Source: Spinacia oleracea
Lineage: Eukaryota; Streptophyta; Magnoliopsida; Caryophyllales; Amaranthaceae
NCBI RefSeq assembly: GCF_020520425.1
Contig: NC_079487.1
Location: 1,116,001 to 1,180,000 of the forward strand
DNA: 64,000 nucleotides
Direction of reading: 5' to 3'
Shown: positions 1 to 12,163 of the stretch, piece by piece
Layout of the letters: the number at the start of each line of letters is the position of its first letter
How positions within the stretch are numbered: the stretch's first letter is position 1
Translations under genes and position numbers: made by a program
Notes under the pieces: generated by a model
Told to the model about the DNA's origin: nothing
Database searches by the model: none
The model's input: only the letters and a program-made list of their open reading frames with translations

Positions 1-1272
1 TTCACAATCCACATGTTTAAATCAATTGGGATATATAAATTAGAAACACAAATGATTAAACTCACTGAAATTCTAAAAATGTTCATATTCACATCATATT
101 TGGGCTTTCCAAATCACAATAGTATAAGTAAAACCTAAATCAAAATTCATATTGTTATACGTAAATCACATTCTTAAAGTAAAGATAATTAGCACAAGCC
201 ATAAATTTTCATCAAAGTGGATGGAAAATGTGTACCTTAAGCATACGACAATAATACTCCAAGAGTACGATCTCAGGTTCATAATCCGATCATCAACACC
301 AATTTCATGATACCCATCACTCCTTTGCTTGAACTCCCAATTATACATCCATAGTTCAATCTTCATAATATATGCATGAACTCAACTCTTTAATAAGCTC
401 CATATATTATCTTAACAAGGGTTCTACTTTGCTAATCAAATCAGAGTTGGGAACTCAGAGGAAAGATCAACAACAACAAGGCCGCAACAACAATAAATTG
501 AGGTATCAACAACAACTTGTAGCCAGCAGCAGCGACTGATTTCAGAAGAGCATATCTCCTAAAATACGGCTCCAAATTGAGTGACGTTTGAGCCTACATT
601 CATCTACGCAAAGATATCTAAAATTTTTGTTTAGAAACAAGAAGGGAAAAATTAGCGTAAGATCTTCAAAACATCACAAACAGAAGCTAGTTCTGAAAAC
701 AATAACTGCAGCAGCAGTGACAAGAAGAGGGCGTATCTCCCACAATACAACTCCAAATTGAGTGATTCTTGAGGCTAAATTTATTAGCTTTTCAAGGGCT
801 ACAACTTTCCTGAAGAAACTATTGGAAAAATCCGAACTCGTGTTGTAGAAAACGAACGAAACAGAAGCAGCAGCAGATAATCAAGCTAGAGGAGAGAGAT
901 TTTTGGGTTGTGAGTGTTTTCACCTAGGAGAAACCATTAAACAAATTTATTTTCTACCTTACTTGCCACTCAATTGTGAAGAATTAACAAGAAAATGACA
1001 CCAATATTTGTGTGTGGCAACTCCCATGAGTGACACATAGCATGGAAGAGCAAGGCATATGAAATTATTTTATTTTTCTCACCAAGGGCAAGATTGTAAT
1101 TTTACATTTAAAAAAAAAAAAAAAAACAGAGTTTCCTCTCTTACACATTGAAAAGATAAAATACAATAATAATACTCATCTTTTATTAAAACTGTTTTAA
1201 TCTATTTTAAGATAATAAAATGTAATTAGCCTCTAATTAAAAACACCTGGAAAAAAAATTGCGCTATTACAA
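1..1272. other. Unassigned repeat-derived sequence, no gene
   Basis: No credible coding region is visible; open frames are short and AT-rich. Two related stretches, about 520-600 and 705-780, share a phrase (ctccaaattgagtga) after a similar lead-in, so an internal duplication is likely. A CAA/CAG-rich tract (about 465-530) and an A-run (about 1109-1126) are present. The style resembles a decayed LTR or leader of a plant retrotransposon, but no terminal signature ties it to a family. It ends abruptly where LARD-1 homology begins. Confidence 0.4.
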
Positions 1273-1784
1273 TGCATGTTGGGATGCTTTCTTTTGGCGT
1301 ACGATTTTTGTAGGTTCTTTCGAAAAAGATGCCTTGGGGTTCCGCTCGTGTAGGTGCGAGCTATCCCTTCCGTGGCAGGTAACGTTTGCTACTTTCAATC
1401 CTTAATGTAGAAGTCGTGTGGATTGCATTTTGAATATGGGCGATAAGTAGTCTTTGCCTCTTTTACACGTGCTCTTGGTCGTGCCTACATTAGCGCAATA
1501 TGCCTTACTCTCTCTTTTTGGACTTGTACCGCGGGATGGTTGAACTTATGGTGCAGCGTAGGCTTGTGTGGCCTAACATCGTGTCTTAGAACATTCCTCC
1601 AGGCGTTGGGATATCGTTATTATTTTTGCATTGGAGTACTTCATCATGCCTCGTTCCGGGGTTCGAACAAGTGTAGCACCTTCTGCGTGGGTTTGCACGG
1701 CTTATTACTTCGTTCGATGCGAGGATTCATAGGTGTTTCTTTCTCTTTTTTTTTATCTGGGCAAAACATGGCTAGCAGAAAGAT

Positions 1785-1855
1785 TCAGCGCCCAGGCTGG
1801 GGCGTCAAAGATATCGGCGCCCAACTCTGGGCGTTGAAAATGATTTCTGGGCAGA
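1785..1855. repeat. Paired-hairpin module, LARD-1 internal copy a
   Basis: Two short inverted repeats of the form CGCCCAG-n-CTGGGCG lie side by side, separated by an AAAGAT-type spacer and followed by GAAAAT and a trailing CTGGGC. The corresponding copy in LARD-2 is at 34395-34465. Confidence 0.7.
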
Positions 1856-3851
1856 ATTTTGACAGTTTTTTTTTTTGATTTTTTTTCTTTCGCTTTTGCT
1901 TTGGAACGATGTAGACTGTGTAACGGGCGCTTTATAGGGCGAGCGTTATGTGCAGTGGTTTGATCGGAGTTTTGGTGACTCGCGATTTTCAGTTACCCTT
2001 GTTAGTGGGGCGACTTTATATACTCTAAGTAGTGCTTAGAATTTGGGAGGGGTTTTAGCCATTCTAAGGTTCGTTTTACACGATTAAAGCTTAGGATTGA
2101 GCCCCTATGACATATGTATAGCATTAGCGTCGAGAATTTGCGATGAAATCGTCATTTCGAGCATTTTTAGAGTGTTTTTCTCAAGCCTCCAACTGTAGCT
2201 ACGGGATTGGCTTGGTGCTATAATGCCATGCATACATTTTTGTGCATTCATGGTGACATGGATCATGAATAGTTTGAACCAGACTCGTTTAGTGCGAGGT
2301 AGGTTCGAGTAGCGATCTGCTACTTCTCTTGTAAATGTCGTATTGTGCGACATTGCCATGGTCAAGGTAATCACATGTTGAAGTGTGCCTTGACCAAAAG
2401 CTAGGCGCCTTTCTTTACCCATAATCATATTTAGAAATATCTTTGACTCACTTGCAAAACGCATACTTAGATTAAACCAATGACACTTTATTATGTTCGA
2501 AGAAGCCTTTGAAAATTATTTGAAATCCGAGTCTTACTGTGTACAATCTGAGGTGTCCTAAGTAGGTTGACTTATAGAAGGGTTCGTACAGGATTACATG
2601 AGTGAATCAAAATACTGTTACGATTTTTGGAATGCTGTCTAAGGATTTGCTGGAAGCCAGGGTGCAGGCATCAAGATATACTTGTGCCCGTTTGGCATAT
2701 GCTTTAGGCTTTTAAGGCCATGTTTTCCAGAATTGCGGGAATATCAACCGTTTTCAAGTCGACTCAGATTTACTTGGTGTATGTCTGCACAAAAGGTCAA
2801 GGTATACTTAGTTCTTTCCCTAGCTCTTCCATTTCAATTTTTTAGCCCCCAGTTGCTATTATGTCTTCCCATTAATGATGCTTTTAGATTTCGATTTTAA
2901 ATGCCCGTGTCATATGTCTGAGTAGGGTGAGCCTTGGTTAAGTGCCAAGTCCTATTGACAATGTCTGTTTTTTTTTTCAAAGAGGATTCACAAGCGTTCG
3001 AATTACCATGAACGGGTGCCCTGAGTTCGAATGAACGATGGGGCGATGCCGTAGAACAATCCTCTTTATTGCAAGCTTACTGCTTTTACTACTTGTTGGC
3101 GATCATGACTGTGTCTAGTGGTGAAAGAAGGTCTTTAAGCGAACGGCTATGTCTAGTGGTGAAAAAAAGTCTTTAAGTGAGTTAGTTCGCTTTAGGGAGG
3201 GTCAAGTCGAGTACTTTAGAGGTCATGGACGCTTGCGCTAGCCCCCATTCAATTGAGGCAGAGCGATCTTTTGAGTCTTGGCTAAGTGCCTAGGAGTGTG
3301 AGTGCTCCTTCTGGCAAGGGTACGTGCCCTTATTATTTCGATGTGTGCTCATTAATTTTGGCATCTTGGTGACTTGGATTTTTCCTTTGACTTAATTTTT
3401 CTTTCGACTTGGATTGCAAGTAATTAAATTTCAATAAGGGACTTCTATTTTTATTCTTGTTTTTCTATAGGCTTTAATATTTTTGCAAATTGGTTGGACC
3501 GAATCATGGATTGCCTACGTATCCGCCTTAAATAGATTTAATTTGGAATCAGGTCTTGCGTAGTTCTTAGCCTAGAAAATGGTTTCTTAGAATGCCGATT
3601 TTAAACAAGTACGTTCTGAGGTGGAAACATATTATTTGAAACGGTAGAATAAGTGAAGTTTATTATTATTTTAATCTGTTGCCTTGCCGTAAGCCAAAAA
3701 TTTGTTTTATATCATATTTTTTTGAGTACATGTATTTTTTTGGTGGTACGTATATATGAATACGTGCTGTACCCCTCCAAGTATTCGTTATTTTTCCGTG
3801 CATGTGCGGATAAAATGACGAGCACTTCTGGACAAAATTTTAGCAAGCAGA

Positions 3852-3925
3852 GAGATTCAGCGCCCAGGCTGGGGCGTTAAAGATTTCGGCGCCCAGCTCT
3901 GGGCGCTGAAAATTATTTCTGGGCG
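3852..3925. repeat. Paired-hairpin module, LARD-1 internal copy b
   Basis: Same two-hairpin design as copy a. The second hairpin is nearly perfect: GCGCCCAG then CT then CTGGGCGC. The corresponding copy in LARD-2 is at 36505-36572. Confidence 0.7.
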
Positions 3926-6061
3926 GATCTTTTTTTTTTTTTGGTGCGCTAAATGCTCATTTTTCTTTTTAGACTAACTTTAGAGGCGCTTTGCAAAGTT
4001 CCTTTTTTTTTTTTTTTTTTTTTTTTTGTATTTTTCATTTGTTTTCCTTTTTTTTATTCGTGACTCAAGACGGTTTGAAAGATGGGTTGAATGAGATAGG
4101 ATAATTTGTATAGGTATTGGTCAAGCATGAGGATTATATCAACCAAGGCCAATGAATAGCATGGGGGCGGCTCAAGGGTATATCAACGGGATGTATTCAA
4201 GCAAGTTATATGATCATTATACTAGTGGTGATGTAAGATCAGGTTTTGGAAATAATGGGTATGACGCACGTGTCAATGGCCGTGCGTAGTTTGCGGTTGA
4301 CGACAAGTTCGAGAACAAGAGTCGAGGTAATGGTTTCTTGGGTTATGGCGATGAGAACATGGATGGGTTAAATGAGCTGAACAGGGGCCCCAGAGCGAAG
4401 GCGTCTAAGATCATAAGGAATGGAAAGGGTAGACATCGTAGAACTTTATGTAGCTTTTGTGGCATGATTTGGATTGGTTGACTCAGTTCTTTTCCTTCGT
4501 TCACTTTGGTAAATTCCGCACTTTGGGAGGTACGGGCTAAGTATTTCATGGCTCGCTCTTTTCGCTCTCCCTTTTCTCATTCTATTTTTTTCCTTTTTGC
4601 TCGGGATTTCTCCCCAACATAAATCCTTCAAAAAATATTTTATTTGGGCTAAAAGGTAGATGGTTGTGGTCTTTGAGTCACGAGGCGAGACTGAGTGAGC
4701 CTCGTTTGGTAGGCCTATAGTGGACCTTTAATTTTAGTGGGCCTAGGGTGGACCTTTAATTTCAGTAGGCCTAGGGTGGACCTTTTAAATTGTCTTATTT
4801 TGCAAGCGTATTTAGTCGTTTCTTAAAATGTGCAAATAGCGTAGATTCAAAAATGTTATTTTTACCTTATTGAAATTTAACGAAAGAATTACATTGAAAA
4901 TAATTTTTTTTTGCTTCTTTTCAGATTCCAGTTTCTGGGATTTAATAGGAAGTTGTGATTTAGACTTGAACTTTCATTAATCTTTCTGATTATAACCCGT
5001 ATATGAATACAAGGAGGTGGCCTAGACTCAAAATAATGATGAGGTGTAAGCCTATAACACTTGACCAAGCGACTCACAGACTTAGGCTAATTGGACCATA
5101 ACTTTCGTTGGTTGACACTTTAGATTTTAACCCTTGGGTGTTCATTTTTTATGCGCCATTTTGCTTAATGTTGGCAAGGTAGTTAGTTGGGGAGATCGAA
5201 TTTTTATTTTTGCAAGACTAGAATCATTAGTGCGGCTTCTCTCTTAGTGTGTATTGCTTTACCCCAATGGTAGCCTTATGGTATGCCGATTTGGGTATTT
5301 TCGTGGTTGGTCATGTTGCATTCATGGAAAATCTTTTAGTCCGTACTTAGGAGTATTTAAAGGAGCGAGTGGCTCGAGATGACTATGATAGTCGTGACCC
5401 AATGTGATCTTGAGCCTTGAGGCCATTAATTTTTTTGCTAATGGTATTGACACCTTAGGTTCACTTTGGGGGTTGTGCGACTATGGGGAAATGATTTTCA
5501 GAATGTGATTGTTTCCATTTTGCAAATACTATAATATATTATTTTATTGGTGAGAGAGAGTATTGAGGCCGTGGATTCCTAGCAAGGGATAACAATTACA
5601 TATGGGTGCTCATTGATTTAAATGTTAGGAAGGGAGACTCAATATGGTTTAACCTTTTAGCTTGCAGAACGACACCAAGTATTAGGACCGATTCTATGGA
5701 TAAGACAACTAAGACTTAGGATTTAGATTGTACTTCGGCATAACCTAGTCTGGACTCGGATTTTTTTTTTATTCGAACATTATTTTTCCTTGAAGACTCC
5801 ATTTGAACATTATTTTTTGAATACTTTGCCCATGTGACATTCAAGGTCGTTTAATTAGCATGCTCGGTTTTGGTGCCGAGCATTGTCGTCGTAGGAAGCC
5901 TAACAATGACACAAAGAGTTATTTTTTTTAGTCGCTTTTTAGAATCGAGTGCCTTTTCATACGCCCTCGCAACAATTTTTTACGAATGGTTTTTTTGCTA
6001 CGTGTTTTCCTTTTGTGCGGGCACCGAGGCTGCTGCGCCTGACCAGAAGGCCAAGCAGCAA

Positions 6062-6138
6062 CTTCAGCGCCCAGCTCAGGGCGTGAGAAATTCTGGCGCC
6101 CAGCCAGGGGCGTTGAAAATGCGTCCTTGGCTGGTTCT
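6062..6138. repeat. Paired-hairpin module, LARD-1 internal copy c
   Basis: Same two-hairpin design with a more divergent spacer (gtgagaaattctg) and a trailing tggctgg in place of ctgggc. The corresponding copy in LARD-2 is at 38705-38780. Confidence 0.65.
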
Positions 6139-6897
6139 CGTTTTCTGTTTGCGTCTACTTTTGTTTATGCGACATCGATTTTGCGTGCTTGCCTAATAAC
6201 ATCCTTTACGCGTTGTGCAGCGTTTGTGGGATTCGTGACAGGCCATCCCGAGCGTCGCTTATTTTTGTGGCGATCGTTCGGGTTTGCGGAACACGTATTT
6301 CGGTATAACTCTTTGGCAAATTGGTTTATGAATGTTTGGGCAATTTTTAAGGTCGTTGGTTTTTCTAGGATAGTTTGTCACACACAATCATATATTTCGC
6401 TACACATAACTAACATTCCATCATGAGGCAATAATAACATGTCATGTAGTTTATGATAGGCTTCTATGGGTAGTTATTTGCGCTTGGCTTGGTACCGCTT
6501 CTATCGTAGATCCAACACATGCCCCGGTCGAGGTAGTGTCTTCAGCAGACGAATTTCGCTCAAGAGGCCAACCCGCAAGTGCAAGCCAAGGGGGCATGCA
6601 GGCGAGAGGGACCTAATGAGCGAGCGATTGGGTTTGGGACGGGTGTACTACTAGCGAAAGTGCCGAGTGGACAACATTCGAAGCGTATGCACCCCCAGGT
6701 TGGCGATGGGTATCCTTAGTCCCAAATCCCAAGATGAAACACCAAGGGAGCCAAGATTCGTTATGCGGTTTTGTCCGTTCACATTAATATGCTGATTTTC
6801 AGGTCATCCCAACTTGATTGGGAAATAAACGCGGGGTAGGATCGTTTCACCCTTCGGCTATTTTGATTACCTACAAGCACGAGTATTTCCTTCACTA

Positions 6898-6915
6898 TCC
6901 CCAGTGGAGTCGCCA
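6898..6915 (-). promoter_or_regulatory. Primer binding site, tRNA-Arg type (LARD-1)
   Basis: On the minus strand the bases one nucleotide after the LTR end read TGGCGACTCCACTGGGGA. This is the complement of a plant tRNA-Arg acceptor end plus CCA, the primer reported for Ogre/Tat-type gypsy elements. It fixes the element's orientation as minus. The tRNA match is from memory and was not searched. Confidence 0.75.
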
Positions 6916-7768
6916 CTGTGAGGGGGTCGAAAAAGCACGAGGCTAATGCGTGACCTCGTCCCTCGAGGTTGTGACGATTCTTTTTATTCAATCAAGTGTA
7001 ATTGGATTTCCTATGAGTTTACACCCAATTGACTAGTAATATAGGAGTCGCCATTCAGTTTTTAACAACAATGAGAAAAACTGACAAAACCCAGTTATCG
7101 TGACATAAAGGGAGTGCAATTATGTTTGACCACGACGGCCGTAGGTTCCCTTGTGATCCCTGGTGTGGGGATCTCTCAACATACACCCGCAAGGTAGAGA
7201 TTGAGGGTTCGGGGGGACTGTAACTACCGAGAGGAGTACTCGCTCGTCGATAACTCCAGAGACAAGATATCCTTACTAGCTCAGCATAAATAATTGAAGG
7301 GACATGCGTTAACTATTAAACTAATCTGAGTTGATTTTAGCAATATGCAACATATAATACTAGATCGATGGCGATTATCTGATTTAAATAGCATTAAAGG
7401 ACCTAGCATGATAATCCAATTTCCAAAAAATATTATATTGGTTAGGCGTGGTAGAACAATCAGAATTAGTTAGTTTAATAGTTCATAAAAAGGGCGAGGA
7501 AAGCGATTAAATTATAGAAAAGGGACACATTACGACGCACCCTTGAGAGGTGCGTCACGGTTCTCAGAAAACTAACCACTTGGACTTTGCTATTTCTCCT
7601 TTTTATTTAACGAATCTCAAATTATGGGACAGGATACGTTCTGTTCGATTTATGGATCGATTGCGACAGAACGCGAGAACAATTTCGCAGCGAGAGGCTT
7701 AGGCTAAGGGTTGGAGTCAATACTCAGAATATGAATTGTGTGTCCTTTTCTCGTCGAATTTGGGGCTG

Positions 7769-7776
7769 TATTTATA
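7769..7776 (-). promoter_or_regulatory. TATA-like box in LARD-1 LTR
   Basis: TATAAATA on the minus strand in an otherwise mixed-composition LTR, at the same position as in the LARD-2 LTRs. It probably drives element transcription toward lower coordinates. Confidence 0.5.
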
Positions 7777-7854
7777 GGGAAGAGTTCGTGGAAAGATAGA
7801 ATTGCAGAGTTCTAATCCACAAAGAATTAGGAAAAAACACGTACCCAGGTAATT

Positions 7855-7925
7855 CCAGCACCCAGGCCTGGGCGCCGAAGATTTCGGCGCCCAGAGCCAG
7901 GCGTTGAAAATAGGGTCTGGGCTGT
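7855..7925. repeat. Paired-hairpin module in LARD-1 LTR
   Basis: Two CGCCCAG/CTGGGCG-type inverted repeats with the spacer cgaagatttcg, followed by gttgaaaat and tctgggc. The second hairpin is slightly degraded (cccagagccaggcg). It matches the LTR modules of LARD-2. Confidence 0.65.
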
Positions 7926-8385
7926 TTTCTTAGTCAGATTCGGATTCCTGAAATCCGTAGTGTTTGAGACTTAATCGAGTCTTTTAGTGCGTATCAATTT
8001 CATGACGGAATGCGTCTGGGCCCGTTACGAACTCTAGGCTCGTTAGGATTTTAATTAATACGTAACTCTTATTTCCGAATCATATTAGGAATAGGATTCT
8101 CGCAGTTTTCTATCTCATTTAGGATTTATTTTGGAGTGCAACACCTAATTCTGACAGGTTTCTATCTTTTATGACTTGCCACTTGTAACAGCTGCCCATT
8201 ACGGCAATTACTATTTTTAGCAGGTTTCCATAAATAGCAGGTTTCTATAAATAGTAGGTTTCGGGTGAAATGAAAAGGGGAATTGAGATTCGTTATTTTA
8301 TAGGAGATGCGTTGTCAAGTGGAGATTTATGTTTTCATCATCGAACCTTCCCTTTCGAGAATGGGGACAAAAGTAGGTGTCTACA

Positions 8386-8661
8386 GTTATCTCGTTGAGC
8401 AATGCGGCTCCGAGTGGTAAACTCACCCTTGATATGGTGAAAGACAACTTATTCAATGAAGAAGCTAGAAGGAAAGAATTTGCCTCGACAAATCAGACTG
8501 AAGCACATATTGTTGAAAATCGTGGGAGACCAATGTTTAGAGGTTCCCAAAGTCAAGAAAAATCTAGAGGCAGATCAAAATCCAAAAAGTGGTTCACTTG
8601 CTTTTATTGTCATAAGTCAGGACATAAGCAAAGTGAATGTGAATATGGAAGCGGGACATGA
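8386..8661 (+). pseudogene. Copia gag C-terminal fragment with zinc knuckle
   Basis: This is the nucleocapsid part of a copia Gag, which packages element RNA. It has a basic RGR/RSKSKK stretch and a CCHC knuckle (CFYCHKSGHKQSEC) coded at about 8600-8641. The frame starts mid-protein at the LARD-1 junction, so the capsid-like N-terminal part is gone. It ends at a TGA just as the protease frame opens in another frame, which looks like a frameshift rather than programmed recoding, given the decay downstream. Confidence 0.8.
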
Positions 8662-9752
8662 GATCTAAAAATGAAAGGAGTAGTGATAATGAAGATAACA
8701 AAAATATCACGGCTACAACAGTAGGTGATGAGATTTATTTTGTAGGTGATGACGAGTGTTATAACCTAACAAGTGAAGATTGTAGTTGGGTAATTGATAC
8801 AGGTGCTTTGTATCATCTAACTGCAAATAAAAATTATTTCACATCTTACACTAGCGAAGTTCTTGGTTTTGTAAGGATGGGAAATGATGGATCCTCCAAA
8901 ATTATTGGTATTGGGGATGTTTGTTTGGAAACCAATACAGGCTGTAATCTTACACTACGCGATATCAGACATGTTCCAGATATTCGGCTGAATTCGATTT
9001 CAGCTGGTAAACTTGACGATGAAGGGTATGCAAATCACTTTTCAAATGGAAAGTGGAAATTGTCAAAAGGCTCGATGATTGTTGCTCACCGAAAGCAGCA
9101 ACAAATCCTTTATGTCACAAATGGGAAGCTCAGCTCACAACTAAATGTAGCTGAAGAATGTTCGACCGAGCTATGGCATAAGCGACTTGGTCATATGAGT
9201 GAGAAGGGATTACCAATCCTCACTCGAAAGAAGATCCTCCCTTTGAAGGATGTTAATTTGAAATCATGTGTTGATTGTTTGGCAGGAAAACAACACAGAG
9301 TTTCATTTCAAAGAAATCCACCATCTAGAAGATCTCGGGTTCTAGATTTGGTTCATACAGACGTTTGTTCTATGACAGAAAAATCTCTTGGTGGTGCATC
9401 ATATTTTGTTACATTTATTGATGACCATTCCAGGAAAGTGTGGGTCTTTCTTTTAAAAAGTAAAGACCAAGTCTTTGACGCGTTTAAGGAGTTTCATGCA
9501 AAAGTAGAAAGAGAACTTGGCATGAAATTAAAATGTGTGCGATCCGATAATGGTGGTGAGTATAGAGGTCCATTTGAAGAATATTGCAGGAAGTATGGGA
9601 TAAAGCTCGAGAAAACTGTCCCAAAAACACCTCAACAAAATGGACTCGCTGAAAGAATGAATCGAACGATCACGGAGAAAGTTCGTTCGATGTTATCACA
9701 TGCAAAGTTACCCAAATCTTTTTGGGGGGAGGCAGTGATGTTCCACAGATGA
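8658..9752 (+). pseudogene. Copia protease-integrase fragment
   Basis: About 364 residues are open. The aspartic protease active site reads SWVIDTGA near residue 48. The integrase zinc-binding region shows HKRLGH followed by CVDC. The catalytic core shows HTDVC, RSDNGGEY and a later NGLAER, which supply the D, D and E of the DDE triad. In the living element these cut the polyprotein and join cDNA to the chromosome. The frame ends at 9752 shortly after FWGEA, where neighbouring integrase sequence is missing and the frame shifts, so a small deletion is likely. Confidence 0.85.
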
Positions 9753-10850
9753 TATGGTCTGGAAGAAAATTAAACTATGAAAGTTTGAAGGTGTTTGGAA
9801 GTAGAGCCTTTGTTCACATCCCGAGGGATGAAAGATCAAAACTTGATAGCAAGACAAAACAATGTATTTTTCTGCTATCCTGAAGATGACTTCGGTTATA
9901 GGTTATGGAGTCCTGCTGAAAGAAAAATTGTTAGAAGCAGAGATGTTGTTTTCTTTGAAGATCAAACCATTGAAGACATACAAAAATTGGGAAAATCTAC
10001 AACATCCCATGAAGAATTGCCTATAATCATGAATCCAGTTCCTTCTCCGGATGCAATTGATGATCACGGGGGAGAAGTACACCAAGATGATCAACCTCAT
10101 GATGATGAGAATGTGGAACATATTCCACAACAAGAAAATCAATCATCTCATGAAGCAGATTTAAGAAGATCCACTCGAGATAGACGACTTCCAGCAAAAT
10201 TGGCTGGAGGTGAATATCAGTTACTTACTGAAGGGGGAGAACCAGAGTCTTATGAAGAGGCTTTCAAAGATGTACATCAGGAAAAATGGATGGAAGCCAT
10301 GCAAGATAAGATTAAATCCTTGCATGAGAATCACACATTTGATTTGGTACAGCTACCAAAGGGGCGACGAGCACTCAAAAATAAGTGGTTGTTTAGATTA
10401 AAGAGTGAAGAAAATAATCCACAACCAAGATATAAAGCTAGGCTGGTTGTGAAGGGGTTCAGTCAAAAGAAAGGTATTGACTTTGAAGAAATATTTTCAC
10501 CAGTTGTGAAAATGTCGTCAATACGAGTTGTTCTTGGCATGGCAACATGCATGGATTTAGAAATTGAACAACTAGATGTGAAAACAGCCTTCCTACATGG
10601 TGATTTGGAAGAAGAAATATATATGGAACAACCTGAGGGATTTCGGGTTAAGGGAAAGGAACACATGGTATGTCATTTGAATAAGAGCTTGTATGGCTTA
10701 AAGCAAGCACCACGACAATGTTATAAAAAATTTGAGTCTTTTATGAAAGATCATAAATATCAAAGGACGACATCAGATCATTATGTGTTCATTAAAAGAT
10801 TTGCAGAGGGAGATTTTATCATTCTACTCCTCTATGTCGATGATTGTTAA
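9753..10850 (+). pseudogene. Copia integrase tail and reverse transcriptase (N-terminal part)
   Basis: The open frame starts within the integrase C-terminal region and runs through an acidic linker into the reverse transcriptase: KNKWLFRLK, YKARLVVKGFSQ, DVKTAFLHGDLEEEIYM, SLYGLKQAP and LYVDDC. The catalytic YVDD is intact, but the frame stops right after it at about 10848, where copia enzymes carry on with a hydrophobic stretch. A small frameshift at about 10846 moves the rest into the next frame. Confidence 0.85.
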
Positions 10851-11638
10851 TTATTGGTCATCATACCAATAAAATCGCCAATTTGAAGAAGGCGATGAAT
10901 AAGTTCTTTGCTATGAAGGACTTAGGACCAGCAAAACAAATACTTGGCATGAAAATCTCTCGTGACAGGAAAAATAAGAAGTTATGGCTGTCACAGGAAA
11001 GATATATTGAGAAACTACTTGAGAGGTTTAATATGCATGAGGCTAAGCCAGTGAGCTCTCCACTTGCAGGTCATTTTAAATTAATCTCTAAACAATGTCC
11101 TACAAGTGATAAAGAAAAAGAAGAGATGGATAAAGTTTCTTCTGCATCTGCAGTTGGCAGTTTGATGTATGCTATGGTTTGTACAAGACCGAACATTGCC
11201 TATTCAGTAGGTCTTGTTAGTAGGTTTCTCTCTAATCCAGGGAAAGAACACTGGGAAGCGGTAAAATGGATACTAAAGTATTTACGTGGCACGTCAAAAA
11301 TGTGCATATGCTTTGGTCTAGGAGATCCTGTGTTAAAAGGTTACACAGATGCAGATATGGCTAATGATGTTGATTCGCGAAAGTCAGTATCAGGTTACAT
11401 GATGAATTTTGCAGGGGGAGCTATATCATGGCAATCAAGGTTACAAAAATGTGTTGTATTATCACAATAGAAGACGAGTACATTGTTGTGACAGAAGCTT
11501 GCAAAGAGCTCTTGTGGATGAAGAATTTTCTACAAGAGCTAGGAATTAAACAAGAAAATTATATACTTTATTGTGACAGCCAGAGTGCTATTCATCTGGC
11601 GAAAAATCCCATCTTTCATTCCCGTTCTAAACATATAT
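10844..11638 (+). pseudogene. Copia reverse transcriptase C-terminus and RNase H, frameshifted and interrupted
   Basis: From 10844 the frame continues after YVDD with LIIGHH, then KDLGPAKQILGMKI and the thumb region, then RNase H motifs: GYTDADMA (first acidic residue), EDEY and the CDSQSAIHLAKNP block. A frameshift near 11465 divides the RNase H between two frames (10844-11470 and 11428 onward). At 11638 the RNase H is cut by a MITE, and its last part resumes at 11983. Confidence 0.85.
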
Positions 11639-11974
11639 TAGAGCTGATCATCATGGGCCCGACCCGCTGGCCCGACCCGACCCGCTGGCCCGACCCGACC
11701 CGATCCAAAAAATAGCGTGTTTTGGGCAGAATATTCAGGCCCGATTTTCGGGCCCGGGCCGAACTTTTGAAAAAAAAATGCGGGCTTTGGGCAACATAAA
11801 ACAACAATTTTAGATATAAATTTGGCCCGGCCCGAAAAGACCGCTAATTTTGGCCCGAAATAGCGGGTTTTGGGCACAAAAAATTGGCCCGAAGCTTGGC
11901 CCGACATAATGGGCAAAAATTTATTCCCTCGCCCCGGCCCGAACCCGACCCAGCCCGCCTTTTGATCAGGTCTA
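11639..11974. mobile_element. hAT-like MITE inserted in copia RNase H
   Basis: This 336-bp element has no coding capacity. Its ends form a 12-bp terminal inverted repeat with one mismatch: TAGAGCTGATCA at the left and TGATCAGGTCTA at the right. It is flanked by a perfect 8-bp duplication ACATATAT (11631-11638 and 11975-11982), the size hAT transposases produce. The interior is full of GGCCCG/CGGGCC repeats. It would be moved in trans by a hAT transposase. Confidence 0.85.
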
Positions 11975-11982
11975 ACATATAT

Positions 11983-12143
11983 ATGTAAGGTATCATAGGA
12001 TACGAGATGTCTTTAAAGCCAAGTTGTTACATTTGGAAAAGATCCATACTGACCATAATGGCTCATATATGATGACCAAAATATTGACCATACAAAAGCT
12101 TGATGTATGTCGAGGAGAAGCGGGTTTATCAAAAATATTATAA
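11983..12143 (+). pseudogene. Copia RNase H C-terminal tail
   Basis: After the MITE the sequence resumes with a YHxIRDVF-like stretch, the usual end of copia RNase H, and stays open for about 50 codons to a TAA near 12141. It joins the 11428-11638 part once the MITE and one copy of its target duplication are ignored. Confidence 0.75.
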
Positions 12144-12149
12144 TAAGTC

Positions 12150-12161
12150 GGAAGGGGGAGA
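12150..12161 (+). promoter_or_regulatory. Polypurine tract of the Tork-like copia
   Basis: GGAAGGGGGAGA lies directly before the LTR, the standard primer site for plus-strand DNA synthesis. Confidence 0.8.
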
Positions 12162-12163
12162 TT

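Larger units (their letters stand above)
1273..8385 (-). mobile_element. LARD-1: left-truncated non-coding Tat/Ogre-like LTR element
   Basis: From about 1273 to 8385 this is collinear with 33901-41079 of LARD-2, base for base over long stretches with scattered changes. The right end is a complete 5' LTR (6917-8385, minus strand) followed by a tRNA-Arg-type primer binding site. The far end, including the polypurine tract and 3' LTR, is missing: homology starts just inside the point where LARD-2 reads gcccccaagt then atgcatg. No gag, protease, reverse transcriptase or integrase motif is seen in about 5.6 kb of internal sequence. It abuts the copia gag fragment at 8386, which has also lost its 5' half, so a deletion probably removed both missing ends. 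Confidence 0.8.
6917..8385 (-). mobile_element. LARD-1 5' LTR
   Basis: About 1.47 kb with ends TGTAGACACC and CCCCCTCACA on the minus strand, i.e. TG...CA. It is closely similar to the two LTRs of LARD-2. It contains one paired-hairpin module (about 7855-7925) and a TATA-like box on the minus strand at 7769-7776. Confidence 0.85.

Noticed and set aside
6898..6915. Possible tRNA-Arg gene
   Set aside because: Only the acceptor end plus CCA is present, next to an LTR; no D, anticodon or T arms. It is a primer binding site.
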